Source of the DNA: Carya illinoinensis
Taxonomy: Eukaryota > Streptophyta > Magnoliopsida > Fagales > Juglandaceae
NCBI RefSeq assembly: GCF_018687715.1
Contig: NC_056760.1
Location: 11,830,001-11,894,000 of the forward strand
DNA: 64,000 bases
Reading direction: 5' to 3'
The notes under the pieces are model-generated. The model did not search any database, was not told where the DNA came from, and was given only the letters and a program-made list of their open reading frames with translations. The number at the start of each line of letters is the position of its first letter. Position 1 is the stretch's first letter. Below, one piece after another: positions 48,375 through 58,854 of this stretch. A program made the position numbers and the translations under genes.

Positions 48375-49829
48375 CGGACCTGAGCCAAACAGACATGGCT
48401 GAGTCGACTCAGAACCGAACCGACACATTCATTTTTATGAAGGAATCCAATATTTTAATCGGTAGAAATGATTTAGGAGTAAATCCCTATCATTTCTACC
48501 GATTATAGTTGTGTCATTTGCCCCCAAAACAACAAAATGGGGCCGGATTGATTCAAAAGCCGACCCCCCCAAAACTAACTAAAAAAATTATAAAAATAAT
48601 TAACATTTAACCCATACCTCTTGTTCTAGGAGATTTGAGGAGTTGGTCGGAGTTGGTGGCGGCGTTGTGGCTGCTAACGGCGGAGGAAATCGAAAAGTTC
48701 GAATGAGAGGAGGCACGAAATCTCCTGGGGAAGAAACTGGTTCGCGGCTTAAATAACGTGATTTCGTTCGAACGGAAGTATAATTAGTTCGAACTAAAAG
48801 GGTATAAGTTCGAACTAGAAGGGTATAAGTTCGAATGAATTATATAATACTTCATAAAAATATATATATAAGTACAAGAGGTAAAACAATTGAGAAGTAT
48901 TAGTAATAATAGTATATAATACAGAGTATACTAGTACTAATGGCCAAATTTCTCACTAGTATATATAATAATATATATTAGATAACTATATATCGATAGT
49001 ATAGAGTTTTATACTAGTTACTTATATATATTGTAAGTATCTAGTATATATATATGTAATAGTATATATATTATGGATTAGATGAGTATAAAATAGTATT
49101 GTCTAAAGTATTGCATTATAAAGTAAATATAGTAAGTATATAGTAAAACATTGCATTAATTATACTAGTATAAAAAACATATTTCTAATATGTTTAGTTT
49201 GTATATTAATAATAAACCAAGTACTTGGACTATATTATAAAATATTACAGTATTATTAGTTTTCATATTTTGATGGTATCTATACTTTAATATCACTTAG
49301 TATTATACTATTAGTGATACTTAGTATTATACTTATAGTGATACTAACTTATAAGTATAACACTATTAGTGATTGTAAATAAAATATTATACTATTTTAA
49401 ATACTTAATATTATAGATTGATAAGAAACTTAGTATTATGATATTAGTGACACTTAGTATTATATAGTCTATATAATTTTTACATATACACATAATAATA
49501 TTGGGTGTATTATGTGTATAGTTATATATTTATCTAATTATCTGTTCGAACTAATATAATGTTAGTTCGAATAGAGATAATTCATGTTCGAACGAATTTT
49601 TTTTGTTTGGAGGGAAAATTCGCGCCAAGTTATCAGTATATGCTGGAGAATATTCCTTTTTCTGTTCGAACTGGAAAAATATTAATTCGAACGCGAAAAA
49701 ATTGTGGGAAAAATTAGCGGTATTTGGACTTTCGCGTTCGAACTGATTAAAATTTAGTTCGAACTGAAATGCACATATTATTAATCCGATCCTTTCACTT
49801 CATTTTTTACTCGGATTGAAGATTGAGAA
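48375..49829. other. Divergent intergenic region of CACTA
   Basis: No ORF is supported. TTCGAA motifs occur at about 48699-48835 and 49546-49765. The centre (48850-49500) is extremely A/T-rich with repeats of TAGTATTATA and ATTAGTGATACTTAGTATTATAC. The region separates the accessory ORF from the tnpD leader and presumably holds both promoters. Confidence 0.5.
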
Positions 49830-50093
49830 AAGGAGAGAGAGCGTGGCAGAGGCTGTGAGAGAGTGTTGTGGAGAGAGAGAGCTTGAAAGCGTTGAGAGAG
49901 AAGAGATTCTTGAGAGAGAAAGGAGAAGGACAAGAGGTAAGTTGTGTTTTTTTGTATTTTTCATTTCGATTTTCGTTTACAAATATCTATAGAGTTTTTG
50001 CATTTATTTGTTGGGATAGAACAACAGTTTAATGTGTTTTATGTATATATAGGTATTGTGGATTGACTAAAGTTTGAATTGCTAGTACAAGAG
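49830..50093 (+). promoter_or_regulatory. Probable 5' leader exons of tnpD
   Basis: A GA-rich leader (about 49830-49936) ends ACAAGAG before GTAAGT at 49937. A 41-nt exon (50053-50093) is bounded by TATATAG and ACAAGAG|GTAAGT. The next acceptor, TTCCTTTATAG, ends at 51746, directly before the tnpD ATG. Both donors share CAAGAGGTAAGTT. Coordinates of the transcript start are a guess. Confidence 0.45.
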
Positions 50094-50387
50094 GTAAGTT
50101 TTATTAGTTTTCTAAGTTTTTTAATAATCATATTTAGAGATATTCATGATGTTTTGAGTTTGTTGTATTGAAATATGGCATCATGAATGCAGAAATTGTG
50201 TTTTGTTTATCAGTTTTGTGCTCTGTTTCGTGACTGGTTTCTGGGTTGGTTTAATTCGAACGCTCTGAATACCGTTCGAATTAATTTTTATTTGTTCGAA
50301 CAGAATATAACTTCACCAGCGTTCCATTCGAACTTATAGAGTGTTTGTTCGAACAGTATCACAGAATTAAATACTTATTATTTGCAG

Positions 50388-51221
50388 TGATAATTAAATA
50401 GCTTAATACTCCAAATATAATAATAAGATATTTAATTAAAAAATTATAATTAAATATGTGAAGATATTTGAGTACTCAAGTAATAAGATGATTAATACTT
50501 AATGTATAATTAATTATATCTAAGTACACTAATTAAATAGCTTAATACTCCAAATATAATAATAAGATATTTAATTAAAAAATTATAATTACATATTTGA
50601 ACATAAGTAAGTACTCAAGTAATAAGATGATTAATACTTAATGTATAATTAATTATATCTAAGTACACTAATTAAATAGCTTAATACTCCAAATATAATA
50701 ATAAGATATTTAATTAAAAAATTATAATTACATATTTGAACATAAGTAAGTACTCAAGTAATAAGATGATTAATACTTAATGTATAATTAATTATATCTA
50801 AGTACACTAATTAAATAGCTTAATACTCCAAATATAATAATAAGATATTTAATTAAAAAATTATAATTACATATTTGAACATAAGTAAGTACTCAAGTAA
50901 TAAGATGATTAATACCTAATGTATAATTAATTATATCTAAGTACACTAATTAAATAGCTTAATACTCCAAATATAATAATAAGATATTTAATTAAAAAAT
51001 TATAATTACATATTTGAACATAAGTAAGTACTCAAGTAATAAGATGATTAATACTTAATGTATAATTAATTATATCTAAGTACACTAATTAAATAGCTTA
51101 ATACTCCAAATATAATAATAAGATATTTAATTAAAAAATTATAATTACATATTTGAACATAAGTAAGTACTCAAGTAATAAGATGATTAATACCTAATGT
51201 ATAATTAATTATATCTAAGTA
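50388..51221. repeat. 139-bp tandem repeat, about 6 copies
   Basis: The phrase TTAAATAGCTTAATACTCC recurs with identical 139-bp spacing (the G of TAGC at 50401, 50540, 50679, 50818, 50957 and 51096). Copies 2-6 are almost identical, and the first differs in a few bases (AAATATGTGAAGATATTTGAG for the more common ACATATTTGAACATAAGTAAG). The array is A/T-rich, non-coding and lies entirely in the predicted tnpD leader intron 50094-51746. Confidence 0.95.
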
Positions 51222-51746
51222 TTTGTGATCTTCCCATGTATTTGTGACATATGCTTGTTATGTTTATTACTAAGTGTTTGGATTTTGTAGTTATTTTACA
51301 TGCAGTTAAACCTTAGACCCGTTCGAGAGTTGTGGCCAAATATTCTCTTAAAGAATATTTGGGTATAACTCTTGAATTGTCCAAAGTGGACAGTTTGGGA
51401 TTCTATCATCTATATGGCATATATACTTAGTTATAACTCCTGTGTTAGTCAATTTAAATTTTGGTTTAACATTTTTCTACATTCTTCGAGTATGTAGTTC
51501 ATAAGTTTCTCGGCTCATGAATAGGGTCGACGACTTATCGTGACTAGCATACTTGGAGAATTGTAGGGAAATGCTGCCGAAATTTAAACTAACATACGAG
51601 TTTTAGACTGAGTATATATGCGATATAGATGATAGTCTCTCGAATGGGATAGGACCAACTACCTTAAAAGTACATGGTAATTAAACACATGTATTGTAAT
51701 AGTTGAATGATAGTGTTTATCCCATGATTGTGGTTTTCCTTTATAG

Positions 51747-54700
51747 ATGGATAAAAGTTGGATGTTGTTGGGAGATAGACTTGGTCGAGACTATATACAA
51801 TATGCACAAGGGGTGAAGTCTTTCTTAGAATTTGCTTGTGGGAGTGTTGATAGTCGAGGATTTATAAGATGCCCATGCAAGAAGTGCAAAAACCTTAGTT
51901 CTTATAATATGACGGTTGTGGAGGATCATTTATTCGTAAATGGAATTGATGGTAAATATTCAGATTGGGTTTTACATGGAGAACCATTTCCCCAAGGAGT
52001 TAGATTTGGCAGTCACACCAACCAGATGGGTGAATGTAACGAGATCGACACGGAGGACATAAATGTTGATATTTCTGATGATGGTTATGATAATGGAGAA
52101 GATATGACTGAAATATTAGGAGATCTTGGCGCTGGTATATTTGGTGCCAGGGTTGGAGAAGGAACATCTACCCAGTCATTTGGGGGAAATGAAGACTTTG
52201 GATCATTGTGGGAGGATGCACAACGAGAATTGTACGAAGGGTGTACCCGTCATAGCAAGTTGTCATTCACTGTCAGGTTGCTCCATATAAAGTCTATTTG
52301 TCGTATTTCTGCAAAGGCTATCGATATGCTGCTTGAATTATTTAAAGAGGCTCTGCCAGAGGATAACGTAGTACCTCGGAATTTTTATGAAGCGAAGAAA
52401 TTGAAGCGAGGGTTAGGATTTGATTATAATATCATCCATGCATGTAAGAATGATTGTGTTCTCTTCTGGAAGCAATATGCAGAATGTGAATCATGTCCGG
52501 TGTGTCTTGAGTCAAGATGGACATCAGATAAGCGTAATGTACCCCAGAAAGTGCTAAGACATTTTCCGCTTATTTCTCGACTTCAAAGATTATTTACTTC
52601 CCGGATGACTGCGAAAGATATGACTTGGCATCACACAGAAAGAGTTCAAAATGATCAATTTCTCACTCATCCTGCAGATTCCTTACAATGGAAGAAATTT
52701 GATGACGAGTATCCATGGTTTGCTGAAGAACCTCGCAATGTACGTCTTGGTTTAGCAACTGATGGGTTTAATCCATTTGGCAACATGAGCACTTCTCATA
52801 GCACTTGGCCTGTCATAGTAATGCCTTATAATTTGCCACCATGGAAGTGTATGAAGGATCCTTATTTTATGATGACTCTATTGATTCCAGGGCCAAGGTC
52901 ACCAGGAAATGAAATAGATGTATATTTGCAGCCAATGATGGAAGAGTTGAAAGAGTTGTGGGAACAGGGTGTCAATACATATGATGTGGCCGCTTCGCGT
53001 GAATTCAAAATGCATGCTGCAATACTTTGGACAATTAATGATTTTCCGGCATACGGGAACTTGTCTGGGTGGAGCACAAAGGGAAAAATGGCTTGTCCTG
53101 TTTGTAACAAAGATACACAGTCTCAGTGGTTAGCGAATGGCCGGAAATTATGTTTCATGGGACACCGTCGATATCTACCTCATGATCATAGATGGCGAAA
53201 CAATAGGGTAATGTTTGATGGAACGGTTGATCGTAGGTCATCACCACCAGAGTATTCTGGCAGTGATATTCTCACTCAATTGGCAGATGTCCCAGACAAC
53301 AGATTTGGAAAGAATGCAAGATGCCGAAAGAGGAAAAGACAAGCAGTGGAATTGAATTGGACCAAAAAAAGTATTTTTTTTGAGTTGCCATACTGGTCTA
53401 CCTTAACACTGCGTCACAATCTAGACGTAATGCACATTGAAAAAAATATATGTGAGAATATTTTGGGTACCCTGATGTCAATACAAGGAAAAACAAAAGA
53501 TACAGTCAACTCTCGTAAAGATTTGAAAGAGTTGGGAATCAGATCAGAGTTGCATTTGCAAGATACTGGGTCATCAGCTTATATGCCCATTGGATGGTAT
53601 ACACTTTCAAGTGATGAGAGAAAGAAATTCTGTGATTGGTTTATGACAATCAAATTACCCGATGGTTATGCTTCGAACATGTCAAGATGTGTCCGACCTT
53701 ATGATTGGAAGATAACTGGTCTAAAAAGTCACGACTGCCATATATTTTTACAGCGATTGTTGCCAGTTGGTGTGCGGGGAAAGCTTACTCCAGATGTTCG
53801 TACAGCTATCACAGAATTAGGGCGATTTTTCAGAAATATTTGCAGTAGAACGTTGAAAGTTGATGCCTTATTAAAAATGGAAGCTGACATTGCATTGATA
53901 TTGTGTAAATTGGAGAGTTTGTACCCGCCTTCATTCTTTGATGTAATGGTTCATTTGGCTGTGCATCTCCCTCGTGAGGCTTTAGTTGCTGGCCCCGTTC
54001 AGTATAGATGGATGTATCCTATTGAACGGTTTTTGGGAAAACTTAAGCGATCTGTGGGGAATAAGGCTCGTCCGGAAGGATCGATCGCAGAGTCATATAT
54101 TCATAATGAGTGGCATACATTTTGTTCAATGTATTTTCGTGGGGTTGATACTAGATTTACGAGACCGGATCGAAATTATGAAGGTGGACAAATGGGAGTT
54201 TCGTCAGCATTTACCGTGTTTTCCCAGAAAGTACGTCCTATAGGTGCACAAGGGGGCTATGACCTATGTGGGCGAGAGTTTGAAAGAGCTCGATGGTATG
54301 TCTTAAATAATTGTGAAGAGATTGAACAGTATTTGAGGTTCGTGATGATCATCTAATTTGGTAGTAGTATTAAGTGCATTTCTAATAATATAGTATATAT
54401 TGATACAAATTAATAATTCACATTAACATATGCAGCGAACATATACAACTACTTCGCACGAATGGTGTGACTGACGTAGAAAAGACGCATGAAGAAGAAT
54501 TTGCCTCATGGTTTGAACATACGGTATTGATAGTATAAAAAATTATGCTTGAAAGTATTTTAAACTTTATTTAATTTGTAGGTGTCATCATATTTATATA
54601 TGATATTGATATAAGTAGAATAAAATTTATTTATGTAGGTTGCATCGAAATATAATGAACATTCAGGTGAAATCTCACCAGAAGTATATGCTTTGGCATG

Positions 54701-55358
54701 TGGTCCGTCTAAGCGGGCTATCCAATATTCAGGATGTTTGGTGCGTGGATATAGATTTCACACAGCAGACAGAGAACGATATAGGAAAACTCAAAATTGT
54801 GGGGTTGTTGTCGAAGGAAGCCATGGGGATGAAAATATTGATTTTTACGGAATTGTGGAGAATATCATAGCATTAAAGTATGTGGGGGGATATATGGTCT
54901 GGTTATTTAAATGTAACTGGTGGGATGTCTCGAATCCTAGATTGGGAGTGCGTAAGGATGAATATTTTGTAAGTGTCAATACATCTCGCAAATGGTATGA
55001 GGACGACCCATTTGTTCTCGCATGCCAAGCAAATCAAGTTTTTTATTTAGATGATCCGGAGTTCGGAAATCCATGGAGAATAGTCGAGAAATTTGCGCCG
55101 AGAAATGTGTATGATTATATTCCAGAGGTAGACAAACCACATGAAGAAGTTGATAGTCCAGACCATGAAGAAGCATATCAAGAAAATGAATCAGGCATCA
55201 ATCTATTTGTTGATCTCAGCCATTATGACATGGTCCCATTGCGCAGAGAAGATGTTCAACCCGAAGTAATTGAAGGTGACATGTCGGAAGAACATGAATC
55301 AACTGAAATGTCTACTGAGGATGAGAGCGATTGGTCCAGCAATACTGATACCGAATGA
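51747..55358 (+). CDS. tnpD: TnpD-type CACTA transposase (Transposase_21), intact
   Basis: Three coding exons are predicted: 51747-54337, 54436-54523 and 54639-55358. All introns are GT-AG and in frame, giving 1132 aa. Transpos_assoc is at residues 1-80 (WMLLGDRLGRDYIQYAQG, then the RCPCKKC finger). The Transposase_21 core includes two conserved Asp motifs, ATDGFNPFGN (Asp339) and EIDVYLQPM (Asp391), plausible parts of the DDE triad. CPVC pairs lie near 250 and 450, and HNLDVMHIEKN is near 557. DUF4218 spans about 655-775 (SHDCHIFLQRLLPV, PIERFLGKLKR). Exon 3 contains the DUF4216-type segment (FKCNWWDVSNPRLGVRKDEY) and an acidic tail. This protein would cut the element ends. No defect was seen, so it may be functional. 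Confidence 0.93.
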
Positions 55359-55451
55359 TTTTCAAACAGATATTTGTGTAGGTAAAATTCTTATAAAAAT
55401 ATTTCATGTATTTTGTTCGAATAATAATATATTGTGTAATTTCAAACAGAT

Positions 55452-56976
55452 ATGCCTCCTAAACGCAAAAGAACACGTGAGCCATCCCCACCACTTAGCG
55501 AATCCCCCTGTGCTTCACCTGCCAACAATAGTGGGCCACCGTCAACAGAACCAGAACAAGGTATTTTTTCAATGTATATCTTTCAAATAAGATTAATTTA
55601 ATTAAAATATATTCTAAGCCATTTGTATATATAGCTGTTGTAAACCAGCGCCGAGTTAGAGGCATTACGAGGGGTGTCTGCATAGAAAAAGTAAGGAAAG
55701 TGGGTAAAATTAAAGTTGATATATCTGATGATCACACCGGTGGCTCTGGGGATTCGGCAGCTTGGCTTGCTTCTTATGTTGGTACACTTACTCGCACGTA
55801 TGCACCGATGGCTACATCATCCTGGGCTAAAGTTCCCCAAGATGTGAAAGACCACATCAAAAATCGTTGTCTGGTAATAAGTTACTTTGTATAACATTTT
55901 TACTTAAATGCGAATGTTTGAAATTATACTAATTGTTTATAATTCTTTGAAGGACGAGTTTGAACTAAATTTTGGTCGGCGGGAGGATCGACTAACGATT
56001 GAAGAACTCATGTCGAATGCATTTCGGAGGTACAAAGGTCGATGCCATGCACACTACCAGAAGTTCAGTACTACGATAGAGGCGCGTCAAAATCCATTCC
56101 AAGCAATGCCACCAAACGAATGGGAGAAAGTTTGTGATCTGTTTGAAGATCCTGCTTATCAGGTAATTTCGCTACCATCTTTTTTTTAATAATATATAAT
56201 AGATGTATTAAATAAAAATTATAATTCTTTTTTTTAGAAACGGAGTACAGTGAACAAAACAAATAGATCAAATTTAACGATACACCATCACGCGGGTTCT
56301 CGATCTTTTCATCGCTTGGCAAAAAAAATGGTTAGTTCTTATTGTCTCCAATAAATCTTAATATATACACTTTTTTCGTATAAATTATGATATTAATTTT
56401 CATTTTGCAGCAAGAAGAAAATCCTACTGATTATGATCTGACCCAATTGTATGCTAAAGCACATAAAAATCGTGATGGTGTTTGGAGCAATCCTGAAGCA
56501 GAGACAAATTATGTAAGTTTAAGTTTATTTAATTTCATTGTCTAAATATATTTTTGTTACATATACTAATTTTAATGTTTTTCTTTTTCCAGGACAAGAT
56601 GATATCTCTTAAAGACACTGTTGCGGATCCATCTGATGAATCATCTGTCAACGATGCTCAAATCTTTTCTCAAGTTCTTGGATCACGTTCTGGATATTTG
56701 AGGGGCTTAGGACGTTGCGTGAAGCCATCCTCAACATCTTCATCATCTTCTAAAGCCAGATCGAATGACGACAACACTAAAAAATTAGAGGAAGCTGCAC
56801 TTGAGATAGAACGATTGAGATCGAAGGAAAAAGAGTTGTTGACCCGATTAGATCAAGCAGCAGATTTAGAAGCAAGATTAGAAGAGAGGCTACAATTAAA
56901 TAACCAAAAAATGTTTGAACAATTTCAATTAATGATGTCCCAAAACCCTATACCACCACCACCACCACAATCATAA
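55452..56976 (+). CDS. tnpA: TnpA-type CACTA protein (Transposase_24), intact
   Basis: Six exons are predicted: 55452-55560, 55635-55873, 55953-56162, 56238-56330, 56411-56512 and 56593-56976. All junctions are GT-AG and preserve the frame, giving 378 aa. The start MPPKRKRTREPSPP is basic, like a nuclear-localisation signal. Residues about 65-250 match Transposase_24 (Ptta/En/Spm): WLASYVGTLTRTYAPM, VPQDVKDHIKNRC, ELNFGRREDR, MPPNEWEKVCDLFEDP, NRSNLTIHHHAGSRSFHRLA and NPEAETN. The C-terminus is a long coiled coil (LEEAALEIERLRSKEKELL) ending in a Pro-rich tail. TnpA of En/Spm binds subterminal repeats and brings the ends together. The TTCGAA arrays are its likely targets here (inference). It starts 93 bp after the tnpD stop. 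Confidence 0.92.
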
Positions 56977-57127
56977 TTCATTTGTTTTTTTTTTAATAGC
57001 CTTTTATATTTACGATGTTTGTAAACATTTGAACAATTGATGTATATAGATTACAATTTGTATTAGTATCAATTTCATTTTGTTTGATCAATGCCGTTTG
57101 AATGGTAAATTACCATTTATGCATACA

Positions 57128-57456
57128 TTCGAACAAAAACATATCCATTCGAACCAATAAATTCCCATTCGAACAAAAATATACCCATTCGAACTTACCG
57201 GGAAATACAATCCATGCGTTCGTTCGAACAACTAAATACTCGTTCGAATAAATTCATTTCTAAAAGTCCGTTCGAACAGAAGATTTCTGTAAATAGATTA
57301 TTTGTTCGAACAGTTAATATTTTTCTTCGAACAAACTTGGTCAGATATGGTTATTGGTTCGAATTAACATTTCATGTTGTTCGAACAAAAATATTTCCGT
57401 TCGAACTAGATTCTGAGACGACATTCTTTTGTCTCAGAAAAAATTTCCCGTTCGAA
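57128..57456. promoter_or_regulatory. TTCGAA array, right subterminal region of CACTA
   Basis: Thirteen TTCGAA copies occur in 329 bp, often as CGTTCGAAC or CATTCGAAC, ending about 205 bp from the right terminus. It mirrors the array near the left end. The last 200 bp add GAGACGAAA/TTTCGTCTC hairpins (about 57502-57530 and 57563-57640). Confidence 0.55.
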
Positions 57457-57664
57457 CGGTTTCGACCGGTTCCGCCCAATTTCGTCCCTAAAAATACTTT
57501 TCGGAGACGAAAATCAATTTTCGTCTCCGAAAACTTTCTGAGACAGCCTTTTTGAGACAAAATAGAGACGAAATTTTTTCGTCTCCCAAAACTTTTAGGG
57601 ACGAAATTTCCATTTTTTGAGACAAAATTTTTTGTCTCAAAAAATCATATCTCTTGTAGTGACG

Positions 57665-58820
57665 TCCTCGCCTCAAGTTACCCCTTGAGAATTCCCAAAT
57701 TTACTATTCAACCTCCTTCAGGTGGAGATAGAAACCTATTACACCTTTGAACAACACTGCTACAAATGATCCGTGTAGAACACCCTCTACACTTGCAATC
57801 ACCTTACACGTGGTGATTCAACTATTCCCCGTGTAGAATACTTTCTACACGCACAAGGGTTATACACACCCTTTTTCTGATACAAAAGCTGATAGTGGGT
57901 AGGTTATCAGAAAATACTCCTCAATGAGTGAAATAAGAACAATACAGCGCAAATTATATCTCTCAAAATGAACAAGGATTAAGACTCAATGCTTAGAGAA
58001 GAGAAAATGAAAGTTTTGAATGAATGTTGTATGCTCTTGGTGTTGTAAATGTGAAGCTCTCAAATGATCTATTTATAGACATATGAGACTTCATATTCAA
58101 ATTTAAAAAGATTCACATGTCAAAGACAACATCATTCACTTTTTCAAAAAATTCAAATAAAAGGTTCTTCTTTTTCAATTGTCAAAGACAACATCATTCA
58201 CTTTTTAAAAAAATCAAACATAATCTTTTACTTTTGGCATATGACAAAATGAGCACACTTTCCTTTTCAAAAAATTCAAACCTAATCTTTTACTTTTTGC
58301 ATATGACAAAATGAGCACACTTTACTTTTCAAAATTTTCAAACAAAATCATCTACCTTTTGTATAAGTCCAAAAAAGTATCAATCACTTTTGAAAATATT
58401 CAAATAAAACATGCACACGTGAAAGATGACAATCAATCATCTTTAATATTTTCAAAGTTCAACCCTTTAATCAAGGCATGCACATGTAAAAGATGACAAT
58501 CAATCATCTTTCAAAATTTTCAAATTTAATTTTTAAAAATATTCATGCACATGTGAAAAATGTATTTTAATGCTTTATGATAAAATATTAATTTTGAGCA
58601 TTAATCCTAATTTCAGATTTTGAAGAGATTTACAACATTACTCTATAATTTTAATGTGAACTTGTTCCCTTCTTGCTCGTGCTTGTTTCCTTGATGTACT
58701 TGACTCCATTGTGTAGACAACTTGAGTTTGAAACTTCTTTATTCTTTGAATTCATTTGTTATCATCAAAATTCATGTGTAAATATATAATTACACAAAAC
58801 TTGAAATCTTGGGTTCAACA
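57665..58820 (-). repeat. 5' LTR of the Sirevirus-like element, part 2
   Basis: This is the remainder of the 5' LTR after the CACTA insertion, collinear with 38842-39997. It ends GGGTTCAACA directly before the CAAAT duplication. It includes the minus-strand TATA-like CTATAAATAG near 58069-58078. Confidence 0.95.
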
Positions 58821-58854
58821 CAAATAACATGCAAATCACAATAATGCTAAATAA

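Larger units (their letters stand above)
46259..57661 (+). mobile_element. Intact, potentially autonomous CACTA (En/Spm) transposon, 11.4 kb
   Basis: The ends are CACTACAAGAAAT (46259) and ATATCTCTTGTAGTG (57661), with ACG on both sides (46256-46258, 57662-57664). This is the 3-bp duplication expected of CACTA elements. The empty site is preserved in the other Copia LTR (CCCACGTCC at 38836-38844), so the insertion point is certain. It carries tnpD and tnpA in tandem on the plus strand and a divergent Transposase_32-type ORF on the minus strand, all open. Subterminal DNA is packed with TTCGAA palindromes, and both ends hold hairpin palindromes. It must be younger than the Copia insertion it interrupts. 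Confidence 0.95.
38655..58825 (-). mobile_element. Sirevirus-like Copia retrotransposon, split by a CACTA insertion
   Basis: The target duplication CAAAT is present at 38655-38659 and 58821-58825. LTRs are 38660-39997 (3') and 46078-46258 joined to 57665-58820 (5'). Their lengths are 1338 and 1337 bp once the CACTA element and one ACG copy are removed. The interior (39998-46077) holds gag, protease, integrase, RT and RNase H on the minus strand, an initiator-Met primer-binding site and two polypurine tracts. The GGGGGAGA-type repeated tract, the long gag with two zinc knuckles and the long pol-LTR spacer point to the Sirevirus (SIRE/Maximus) lineage. Stops and frameshifts in gag and pol make it defective. 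LTRs still look close to identical, with scattered substitutions. Confidence 0.93.

Noticed and set aside
48184..48508. Isoleucine/arginine-rich repeat protein (SIRIK or FIRM repeats) on both strands
   Set aside because: Open frames on both strands come from an array of TTCGAA palindromes with A/T-rich spacers. There is no start context or domain.
50388..51221. CRISPR-like array
   Set aside because: It is a plain tandem repeat of 139-bp units without unique spacers, in plant DNA inside a transposon intron.
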